Source: CAYUCJ01 sp049282265
GTDB taxonomy: Bacteria; Desulfobacterota; DSM-4660; Desulfatiglandales; Desulfatiglandaceae
Assembly: GCA_049282265.1 (NCBI GenBank)
Contig: JBAPTR010000305.1
Span: forward strand, 1 to 10,221
Length of the DNA: 10,221 bases
Direction: 5' to 3'
Shown here: in pieces, positions 1 to 5,651 of the stretch
How the letters are laid out: each line of letters opens with the position of its first letter
Numbering within the stretch: position 1 is the first letter of the stretch
Made by a program: the position numbers and the translations under genes
The notes under the pieces: model-generated
What the model was told of the DNA's origin: nothing
Seen by the model: only the letters and a program-made list of their open reading frames with translations
Databases searched by the model: none

Positions 1-600
1 CTGTTCATGCGGGAGAAATAAAGGGTTGTATACGCAACAACAAGTGCCAAAGGAATTAGGAGGTCATACATTTAGTATGTTTTTTCTTTGTCATGATTGC
101 CTGGGTAAGGGGTTGATAATATAGTCGTTATGTGGCGGTCCAGCGGAAGGGGACACCCCGTTCAGGCACTCGTCGTCTGAAACGGAGTGGTTAATCGTCT
201 TGTATTTTATTATCTTCTTAGACACCTCCATGCTGTCTCTCTTCTCACTTCCGAAAGCGTTGTCCACCAAATATTTTCCGCTTTTCGGAATATACTATAA
301 GAAATCAGGATTCTCCCGATAGACCGGAATCAACCAGTGGTTTATGTTTTCACTGTGCAGGCTCAACACGGATTTTTCATCCCGCGATGTCTGGAGCTCC
401 GAAGGAAAAATTGCCCGCGTCTACCAATATTTCATATTGATGGAGTGATGAGGCGGGAGACACTTCCAAACGTGATTCGAAACTTGAAATGAGTGCTCCC
501 TTCTTCCGATCATCAGAAATATATGTACTCGGGGCAAGGGACTGCATTCAGTTGTCAATTACATCTTCGTTCACTTCAAAAACATTCGGCCAGTCTTATA
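1..600. other. AT-rich stretch with no convincing gene
   Basis: No reading frame here has a ribosome binding site, a recognisable motif or protein-like composition. Small structures are visible. CATAC (65-69) and GTATG (75-79) form a weak 5-bp stem followed by a run of T (80-85), which could be a poor terminator for a gene left of the window. CCGTTCAG (158-165) pairs with CTGAAACGG (177-185) with one bulged A. A third hairpin lies at 272-294. On the - strand a frame closing at 295-297 is open for about 41 codons and may be a gene remnant, but no family is recognised. The low GC compared with the operon fits intergenic or decayed sequence. Confidence 0.5.
272..294. other. Imperfect hairpin in the upstream region
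   Basis: Positions 272-280 pair with 286-294 around a 5-base loop (281-285), with a single T-T mismatch at 275/291. The core is TTCCG paired with CGGAA. No T run follows on either strand, so it is not a canonical intrinsic terminator. An overlapping alternative pairing exists between CCGAAAGCG at 251-259 and 279-288, with one bulged T. Function is unknown. Confidence 0.3.
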
Positions 601-629
601 TTGACAATTATACAAACATTAATTATGAA
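601..629 (+). promoter_or_regulatory. Sigma-70-like promoter for the cytochrome operon
   Basis: A perfect -35 box, TTGACA (601-606), is followed after exactly 17 bases by TATGAA (624-629), which matches the -10 consensus at four of six positions. The surroundings are AT-rich. Transcription would begin near 636 and leave a leader of about 210 bases before the first gene at 848. A near-copy of the -35 region (TTGTCAATTA at 552-561 against TTGACAATTA at 601-610) lies 49 bases upstream and could be part of an operator or a second weak promoter. This is consensus matching only. Confidence 0.45.
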
Positions 630-739
630 GGTGCAAGAATGGCGGCGCGATTTCTCCCAGGTCGTGTATCCTCCCGATAGCGCTTTACTCGACGCCCCCA
701 TGGGCAGGGCACAGCATTTCCGTTTCCTTATCCCTCGTT

Positions 740-778
740 TGGGATCTCGTGGGCCTTATGGGCAACAATGATCTCCCA
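740..778 (+). other. Stem-loop in the predicted leader
   Basis: TGGGATC (740-746) pairs with GATC-T-CCCA (770-778), with one bulged T, enclosing a 23-base loop. If transcription starts near 636, this lies in the leader about 70 bases before the first start codon. It matches no riboswitch I recognise and may be incidental. Confidence 0.25.
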
Positions 779-847
779 GTGGAGGGCATTTCGAATCAAT
801 TTCCAATAACCGGTTTTGGACAAAAACGACCCAGAGAGGAGGAAAGA

Positions 848-2122
848 ATGAGACGGATATTATTGGGAAGCATTTTTTTAGTCGTTTTTTCAGTTCTTTT
901 TCTGATATTTTTTCCGGGTAAGGCGGACGCGATTCCGGCATTTGCCAGAAAATACAAAACGTCCTGCATGCTGTGCCATGCCCCGTTTCCAAAACTCACC
1001 GCAATGGGGGAGGCATTCAGGCTTAACGGGTACAAACTACCGGAGGCGGATGAGATCTACGTGAAGGAACAGCCTGTCTCCATGGGCGCCGATGCCTACA
1101 AGCAGGTATTCCCCGATGCTGTGTGGCCGTCTCATATTCCCGGCGTGCCGCCTCTTGCGATCCGTATAGTCGGGGGCATGCAATACCATCCTTACGGCCC
1201 CCAAACCAACCGCAGCGATTTCAATTTCCCGGGCGAGTTCACGCTCCTCGGTGCGGGTTCATTCGACAAAAATCTTGCCTTTTATGCCAATCTCGGGATT
1301 GAGAGGGAAGATGATGGCAGCTATTCGACCAATCCTGCAGGGTGGCTGATGTGGCAGAACCTCTTTTCAGGGACTATCGGGAAACATTATCTCAACATCA
1401 AAGCAGGCAATGTGGGCAGGCATACGATCGCTTTGCCGAATACAAGGAATGAAAACAGCTTTACTGCGGAGGACTACCTCTACGTAGATGCAATGGGTCT
1501 GGATAACGAACCCGGCTTACAAGCGGACGGGTATGGCCGGCGTTGGCGATATGGCGTAGGAGTTGTGGAGGGAAATTCGGACAACAGCCAGAAGGATTTC
1601 TATGGGGCCTTTTCCTTGAAATTCGGAGGGCTGGGATACGACGGTTCCGGAGGAAAATCCGAGGCGGGCGGGGTCGGCACCTCCCCGTCCGGATACTGGC
1701 GGGATGATTCGGTTCAGGTCGGATTTTTCACCTACAGGAGCTATATCGATGAGAATGCCTACAGATTTGATCGGATCGGAGGGGATGTGCGTGTCAATTA
1801 CAAGGACCTTTCTATGGCCGGCGGATATATAACGGGCGACAATCACGAGACCCATGAGCAGACGGATGTCTGGTTTGCCGAAGCGCAGTATTTTGTTTTT
1901 CCGTGGATGGTGCCGTACCTCAGGTATGAGAACCTTACCGTGAAACATGAGGCGGATGGGGATGTGGCGAGATTTATCGTGGGTTCGGCTATGCTCGTCC
2001 GGGCCAATATCAAAGTCAATTTGGAAGGGAGGTTCTATACGACCAATGAGCCTGCCAAAGCCGCTGGAGGCAAGGTAAGGGATGACAATCAGATCGCCCT
2101 GGTATTGGATTGGGCGTTTTAA
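848..2122 (+). CDS. Fused monohaem cytochrome c and outer-membrane porin, Cyc2-like
   Basis: Predicted to carry electrons through the outer membrane by one c-type haem attached to a beta-barrel. The start at 848 is chosen because AGAGGAGGAAAG lies just before it and a clear signal peptide follows (residues 1-28, ending ADA); the frame is open further upstream, but that part lacks both. The mature N-terminus reads AIPAFARKYKTSCMLCH, giving one haem site (C40, C43, H44), followed by FPKL and an FRLNGY stretch. The rest of the 424 residues is rich in alternating Tyr, Gly, Asp and Arg, as in beta-barrels, and ends in Phe, typical of outer-membrane barrels. Cyc2 of iron oxidisers has the same layout and a similar AxPxFAR..CxxCH start, but related proteins also occur in bacteria not known to oxidise iron, so the electron partner is open. 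It heads the operon. The architecture is fairly sure; the function is not. Confidence 0.75.
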   Translation: MRRILLGSIFLVVFSVLFLIFFPGKADAIPAFARKYKTSCMLCHAPFPKLTAMGEAFRLNGYKLPEADEIYVKEQPVSMGADAYKQVFPDAVWPSHIPGVPPLAIRIVGGMQYHPYGPQTNRSDFNFPGEFTLLGAGSFDKNLAFYANLGIEREDDGSYSTNPAGWLMWQNLFSGTIGKHYLNIKAGNVGRHTIALPNTRNENSFTAEDYLYVDAMGLDNEPGLQADGYGRRWRYGVGVVEGNSDNSQKDFYGAFSLKFGGLGYDGSGGKSEAGGVGTSPSGYWRDDSVQVGFFTYRSYIDENAYRFDRIGGDVRVNYKDLSMAGGYITGDNHETHEQTDVWFAEAQYFVFPWMVPYLRYENLTVKHEADGDVARFIVGSAMLVRANIKVNLEGRFYTTNEPAKAAGGKVRDDNQIALVLDWAF

Positions 2123-2126
2123 TGAA

Positions 2127-2151
2127 GGCCGTCCGTCCGGAACGGTCGGCC
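2127..2151 (+). other. Strong intercistronic hairpin
   Basis: The hairpin begins four bases after the stop of the cytochrome-porin gene. GGCCG (2127-2131) pairs with CGGCC (2147-2151) and CCGT with ACGG, with one T-T mismatch between them and a 5-base loop (2137-2141). No T run follows, so full intrinsic termination is unlikely. It could reduce readthrough or protect the 3' end of the first message, and so set the level of the porin apart from the rest of the operon. Confidence 0.5.
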
Positions 2152-2241
2152 GGCACCCCAGAATTGGAAACAAGACGACCGTGACCAGAGTTTCTGAAAA
2201 AAAACGGATTTTCGAGTTAAGAATAAAAGGAGGAATATGAT

Positions 2242-2886
2242 ATGATAAGGTCATTGAAAAAATGGTTCGTTTTCGGATTGTTCTGCGGGGTTGCCCTGCT
2301 CGTTTTCTCGCCCCCTTTTACCCACCGGGTGCCGCAGGCCAAAGCCATGGAACAGGGGGGCACGATCAAGGGGGTGGTGCATTCCCCCTGGCTCAGACGC
2401 TACCTGGCCCTGGTCTACATTGACCATGTGAACGGAGAGTTTCCGCCTCCCAAAGAAAATCCCCACATGAGTCAGAAAGGGATGACCTTCCAGCCTCATA
2501 TCCTGCCGGTCCTGAAAGGCAGCACGGTGGACTTCACCAATGACGATACCGTGGCCCACAATGTGTTTGCGCCCCCCGGCTCTGCGACATCTTTCAACCT
2601 CGGAATATACGGTACGGGCGTCAAGAAGACCCAGCTTTTTGACAATCTTGGAGAGGTTCCCCTCCTTTGCAGTGTCCATCCGGAGATGAGCGCCTTTGTG
2701 CTCGTTTTACAGAATCCCTATTATGCTCTGACTGACAATAAAGGTAATTTCGAAATCAAAGATGTGCCGCCGGGGACCTATCAGTTGAAAGTCTGGGACG
2801 AAAAACTCAAGGAAGCCTCCCAGCAGGTGACGGTGGAGGCGGGAAAAACCACCACCCTGGAATTCAAGGGGCTGACCGAGAGATAG
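2242..2886 (+). CDS. Exported cupredoxin with C-terminal carboxypeptidase-regulatory-like domain
   Basis: A 214-residue type 1 copper protein, likely a periplasmic one-electron carrier. AAGGAGG ends eight bases before the ATG at 2242; the ATG at 2237 meets a stop within three codons. A signal peptide or anchor covers about residues 1-36. The cupredoxin domain is at roughly 38-157: the copper ligands are read as H106 (in AHNVF), C143, H146 and M149 (CSVHPEM). The C-x2-H-x2-M ligand loop is short, like that of amicyanin and shorter than in plastocyanin or azurin. Residues 158-210 form a second beta domain (DNKGNFEIKDVPPGTYQLKVW) of the carboxypeptidase regulatory-like type, a combination often found in proteins loosely annotated as methylamine utilisation. 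Nothing here supports methylamine use. The position between the cytochrome-porin and the bc complex suggests electron shuttling across the periplasm. Confidence 0.85.
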   Translation: MIRSLKKWFVFGLFCGVALLVFSPPFTHRVPQAKAMEQGGTIKGVVHSPWLRRYLALVYIDHVNGEFPPPKENPHMSQKGMTFQPHILPVLKGSTVDFTNDDTVAHNVFAPPGSATSFNLGIYGTGVKKTQLFDNLGEVPLLCSVHPEMSAFVLVLQNPYYALTDNKGNFEIKDVPPGTYQLKVWDEKLKEASQQVTVEAGKTTTLEFKGLTER

Positions 2887-2928
2887 CAACGGCAAGAGAA
2901 ATATTTTATCCGGGAGGTGTTTCTCAAG

Positions 2929-3744
2929 ATGACCGCAAAAAGCCCAACATTATCGGCGTTGGTCATTTCTCTGGTCTGCCTGTTTTCTTTTCCGTGTCTC
3001 GCAGACGAAATCGTGTTTCAGGATCAGAAGGGTCTGCAGACCGGCGTCGTCTTGGCAGAGGACGACCAGAGCGTGACGATCCGATTTTCTAGGGACGCCA
3101 TAAAGTCCATCACCAGGAGCCGGAAAGGGCCTTCAACGCCTCTCACAGACAAGGTCATCTGGGAAGAAGGGAAGGATTACCTCATACTGAAGATTCCGCG
3201 GAGCAGCATCCGGGTCATCCCACAGGAGACCCGGGCAGGGACGGCGGCGGAGAAACAGGAACCATCACTCTCCGCTCTCTCCCGGGGAAATGAAAACGCG
3301 GTCCGGTCCGAAGCACCACCCGAGACTACCACAAAAGCCGGGAGTGAACAGACCTCCGGTTCGCCAACGAATAGGGATACCCTCCAGAAGCTGCTGCGGG
3401 AAGAGACGGGCAGCGTGGAAGGGGTGATCCTCTGGCAGGGGAAACCGCTGGAAAACAGAGAGGTGAAGATCGTTCTCGAAAGATACACGGGATTTTCCTT
3501 GGCAGCCCTCAAGAAGTGGTTTACGGCGGGCAAAGAAAAATCCTCGCAAGGTGAAATAATCCTGGAGACACGGACGGATTCCCATGGACATTATGTTTTT
3601 CACGAGGCCCCCCCGGGCTATTATCGGCTGTACTGGATGCCGGATAAGAATAGCGATTGGATCCGTCGACTTCGGGAGAAACCCGACATTGAGGTCACTA
3701 CGGGAAATCTGACCGTCGAGAATGTCCCGGAGAAAAAGAAATAG
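2929..3744 (+). CDS. Exported protein of unknown function with a C-terminal regulatory-like beta domain
   Basis: No named family is recognised. The ATG at 2929 is preferred over the GTG at 2917 because the GGGAGG ribosome site (2912-2917) overlaps that GTG and lies 11 bases before the ATG. The 271-residue product has a signal peptide (about 1-25, ending CLA). Residues 26-98 (DEIVFQDQKGLQTGVV, then SVTIRF and a RSSIRVI segment) look like a small SH3- or Sm-like barrel of the kind found in exported proteins. A low-complexity Ser/Thr/Glu-rich linker spans about 100-155. The C-terminal domain at 161-266 (GSVEGVILWQGKPL, then DSHGHYVFHEAPPGYYRLYW) resembles the carboxypeptidase regulatory-like fold and echoes the last domain of the preceding cupredoxin. 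There is no haem or copper motif. It may be a scaffold or assembly factor in the periplasm; this is inference from position only. Confidence 0.75.
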   Translation: MTAKSPTLSALVISLVCLFSFPCLADEIVFQDQKGLQTGVVLAEDDQSVTIRFSRDAIKSITRSRKGPSTPLTDKVIWEEGKDYLILKIPRSSIRVIPQETRAGTAAEKQEPSLSALSRGNENAVRSEAPPETTTKAGSEQTSGSPTNRDTLQKLLREETGSVEGVILWQGKPLENREVKIVLERYTGFSLAALKKWFTAGKEKSSQGEIILETRTDSHGHYVFHEAPPGYYRLYWMPDKNSDWIRRLREKPDIEVTTGNLTVENVPEKKK

Positions 3745-3761
3745 GGAAAGGATGCCGCGCG

Positions 3762-3890
3762 ATGGAACCTGATCAGGGAAAATACAGTCTCATCAAAGAA
3801 ATGTTTATTGTCTTCATCCTCGGAGGTTCTCTGGGCCTGGTGCTGCTGATAATCGCCGAATTGATCGCCCGGTACGTGAAGGGGGCATGA
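3762..3890 (+). CDS. 42-residue single-span membrane protein
   Basis: A small gene between the exported protein and the Rieske gene. AGGGAAAGGA (3743-3752) lies nine bases before the ATG; an earlier ATG at 3752 stops after six codons. The product begins MEPDQGKYSLIKEM, continues into about 24 hydrophobic residues (14-37, with GGSLGLVLLIIAELIA) and ends RYVKGA, so it should span the membrane once with positive residues on the short C-terminal side. Single-span miniproteins are normal parts of respiratory and photosynthetic complexes (for example the small Pet subunits of b6f). Its place immediately before Rieske and cytochrome b suggests a small subunit or assembly helper of this bc complex. 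No homologue is recognised; the membrane span is clear and the role is inferred. Confidence 0.65.
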   Translation: MEPDQGKYSLIKEMFIVFILGGSLGLVLLIIAELIARYVKGA

Positions 3891-3997
3891 GACGGGCCGA
3901 GAGAAATCAAGAGGAAGACAGGGGATTTACGGAGAAACCGACGAATGTCGAAGCCCCTTTTTCAAGCTTTTCTTCCGATAAGGAGATGATGCATTGA
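3887..3997 (+). CDS. Possible 36-residue hydrophilic protein overlapping both neighbours
   Basis: An ATG at 3887 overlaps the TGA of the 42-residue gene (ATGA), and its own TGA at 3995-3997 overlaps the TTG start of the Rieske gene (TTGA). The product would be charged and soluble (MRRAERNQEEDRG at the start, a Ser/Phe-rich middle and MMH at the end), with no motif. Both junctions have the form used in translational coupling, and the frame fills what would otherwise be a 103-base gap inside a tightly packed operon. Against it, the ribosome site is poorly spaced and the composition is not distinctive. It may be only a coupling leader, or chance. Confidence 0.3.
   Translation: MRRAERNQEEDRGFTEKPTNVEAPFSSFSSDKEMMH
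3980..3985 (+). promoter_or_regulatory. Ribosome binding site that fixes the TTG start of Rieske
   Basis: AAGGAG lies eight bases before the TTG at 3994. In the Rieske frame a TAA at 3979-3981 sits 12 bases upstream of that TTG, and no ATG or GTG lies between them. The TTG is therefore the only start that keeps the twin-arginine motif and membrane segment. Confidence 0.75.
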
Positions 3998-4458
3998 CTG
4001 GAAATCGATTCACAAGACGGGATTTTCTGAATCAAGTTGGCTGGCTTGCCACCTTTGGGGCCTTCGGAGGGCTGACGGTCGCCTCCGCACGCTATATGAT
4101 TCCCAACGTCCTCTATGAACCCTCGAAGGAATTCAAAATCGGAAGGATAGACACTTATCCGGAGGGTGTGGACTTTCTTTCCGATAAAAGACTCTTCGTG
4201 GTGCGCGAACAAAATGTCATCAAGGTGGTGTCCGCCGTTTGCACCCATCTGGGGTGCACAGTTCAGTGGGTAGCCGAAAGGGACCGGTGGGAATGCCCCT
4301 GTCATGGGAGCGTTTTCGACCGGAAAGGCGTGGCGATCAGGGGGCCGGCCCGCAGGTCGCTCCTCTGGTATGAGGTGACTCTCACACCCGACGGCAGGCT
4401 CTTTGTCGATGAGCGGAAGATCGTGCCCTTCACGAAGACGCTTGCCGTCAAGATGTAG
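3994..4458 (+). CDS. Rieske 2Fe-2S protein of a bc-type quinol oxidase complex
   Basis: This subunit takes the first electron from quinol at the outer face of the inner membrane and passes it to the c-type cytochrome. The two cluster motifs are intact: CTHLGC at 83-88 and CPCHGS at 101-106. The cluster ligands are C83, H85, C101 and H104, and C88 with C103 supply the usual disulfide. The N-terminus carries a twin-arginine type signal (FTRRDFLNQ) followed by one membrane anchor at about 15-36, as expected for a Rieske protein exported folded through Tat. GPA follows the second motif at 118-120. At 154 residues it is compact, close to the short b6f-like Rieske proteins. It starts at TTG, unusual for the operon, and its start overlaps the stop of the small frame before it. 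Cytochrome b follows after 62 bases. Confidence 0.95.
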   Translation: MTGNRFTRRDFLNQVGWLATFGAFGGLTVASARYMIPNVLYEPSKEFKIGRIDTYPEGVDFLSDKRLFVVREQNVIKVVSAVCTHLGCTVQWVAERDRWECPCHGSVFDRKGVAIRGPARRSLLWYEVTLTPDGRLFVDERKIVPFTKTLAVKM

Positions 4459-4467
4459 CAGGTGACT

Positions 4468-4489
4468 CCCGGCAACCTGCCGGGGTTGC
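4468..4489 (+). other. Competing hairpins between Rieske and cytochrome b
   Basis: CCCGGCA (4468-4474) and TGCCGGG (4478-4484) form a perfect 7-bp stem with a 3-base loop. GCAACC (4472-4477) and GGTTGC (4484-4489) form an exclusive 6-bp stem with a 6-base loop. CAGGT (4459-4463) with ACCTG (4475-4479) is a third option. No T run follows. The hairpin may stabilise or separate parts of the message, or merely mark a processing site. Confidence 0.35.
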
Positions 4490-4520
4490 AACACACCCTC
4501 CGATTCAGGGAATCGATGCC

Positions 4521-5618
4521 ATGAAAAGCAAAGTGAAGGATATTCTGTTCGGGAACCCCATCTGGAAATCCATTGTCAGGGAAGAGATCCGTCCCGGTGA
4601 ATGGCTCCAGACAAAGACATTGGGATTGGGTCTGATCAACGCGACTCTCTTTGTGATTCTGACCCTGACGGGCATTCTTCTGATGTTTTACTATATTCCC
4701 GACACGGGAAAGGCCTACCAGTCCGTCAAGGATCTCGAGTATGTCGTCAGCTTCGGCATGATCATCCGCAACATGCACCGGTGGGCTGCTTATCTGATGA
4801 TCCTATCTGTGTTTCTCCATTTCAGCAGGGTCTTCTTTATGGCCGAGTACCACAAGCCCCGGCAATTCAACTGGGTGATCGGCATGCTGATGTTCCTCTG
4901 CGTCCTGGCCATGGGCAATACCGGATACCTCCTGCCATGGGACCAAAAGGCCTATTGGGGGATGACGATTCTGTCCAATGTCATTTCCGCGGTGCCGGTT
5001 ATTGGTGAGCAGCTCAAGTATCTGGTACTGGGAGGGACCGAAGTGGGCCAGAACGTCCTGAGCCGTTCATTTGACATGCACGTCAAGGTGCTCCCGCTGG
5101 TCCTGGGCCTCCTGATGTGCATTCATTTCTGGAAGATTCGAAGAGACGACAGCCTGGCCGAACCGCTTCCCCCTGAAGCACCCACGGCCCCGGCTGTGGG
5201 CTGGTCGGATATCATCAAGCGTGAATTGAGCAAATGCCTGCTGATCCTGGCGATCGTCATGGCGATGTCTCTGTTGATCAACGCCCCGCTGGAGGAGATA
5301 GCCACCCCCTCGGTAACGCCCAATCCGGCCAAGGCGCCCTGGTTTTTTCTGGATCTCCAGGAGATGCTGTCGTGGGGACCCCCTTTCTGGTGGGCGATGG
5401 TGGTGCCCAACATCACCGTCCTCCTGCTCGTGCTGGTCCCCTATTTGGATCCCGGACGCACGGGTAGCGGCCACTGGTTTCATCCCAGCCGGCGCACCCA
5501 GAATATCCTGTTTACCGCGTTTGTCACGGTCTTGTTCGGTCTTATCGTCATCGGGAAATTCATGCGGGGGCCGGGCTGGGTCTTTTATTGGCCGTGGCAA
5601 CCCTGGCCCTCCCCCTGA
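4521..5618 (+). CDS. Cytochrome b, fused b6/subunit IV type
   Basis: The quinol-oxidising core subunit of the bc complex, in the inner membrane. The 365 residues join a b6-like four-helix part (to about 205) to a three-helix part like subunit IV (about 238-347). The haem ligands read as H86, H100, H187 and H202: 14 residues lie between the last two, the b6 spacing, where mitochondrial-type cytochrome b has 13. The quinol-site motif PEWY appears in altered form as APWF (in NPAKAPWFFLDLQE). The position matching the cysteine that binds the extra haem c(i) in b6 is G35, so that haem is probably not attached here. The C-terminus ends GPGWVFYWPWQPWP, a Trp/Pro-rich tail seen in related bacterial proteins. 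A weak AGGGA site precedes the ATG. The partners are Rieske upstream and the octahaem cytochrome downstream. Confidence 0.95.
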   Translation: MKSKVKDILFGNPIWKSIVREEIRPGEWLQTKTLGLGLINATLFVILTLTGILLMFYYIPDTGKAYQSVKDLEYVVSFGMIIRNMHRWAAYLMILSVFLHFSRVFFMAEYHKPRQFNWVIGMLMFLCVLAMGNTGYLLPWDQKAYWGMTILSNVISAVPVIGEQLKYLVLGGTEVGQNVLSRSFDMHVKVLPLVLGLLMCIHFWKIRRDDSLAEPLPPEAPTAPAVGWSDIIKRELSKCLLILAIVMAMSLLINAPLEEIATPSVTPNPAKAPWFFLDLQEMLSWGPPFWWAMVVPNITVLLLVLVPYLDPGRTGSGHWFHPSRRTQNILFTAFVTVLFGLIVIGKFMRGPGWVFYWPWQPWPSP

Positions 5619-5651
5619 ACAATGAGGCTTTGAGATGGAGCAGAGGTGGAT

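Noticed and set aside
295..420. Short - strand frame of about 41 codons, with a protein-like end NHWLIPVYRENPDFL
   Set aside because: A stop lies just upstream, there is no start or ribosome site, and no family is recognised. It may be a gene remnant, but the evidence is too thin to list.
489..771. Two overlapping forward frames of 63 and 92 codons
   Set aside because: Neither has a ribosome site, protein-like composition or motif; they overlap each other, and the likely promoter at 601-629 lies inside them.
2150..2170. Possible sigma-54 promoter before the cupredoxin gene
   Set aside because: GGCAC is present, but the GC element expected ten bases after the GG is TT, so the essential spacing and bases fail.
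1517..2254. Open frame of 245 codons on the - strand
   Set aside because: Antisense to the barrel part of the cytochrome-porin, without ribosome site or motif.
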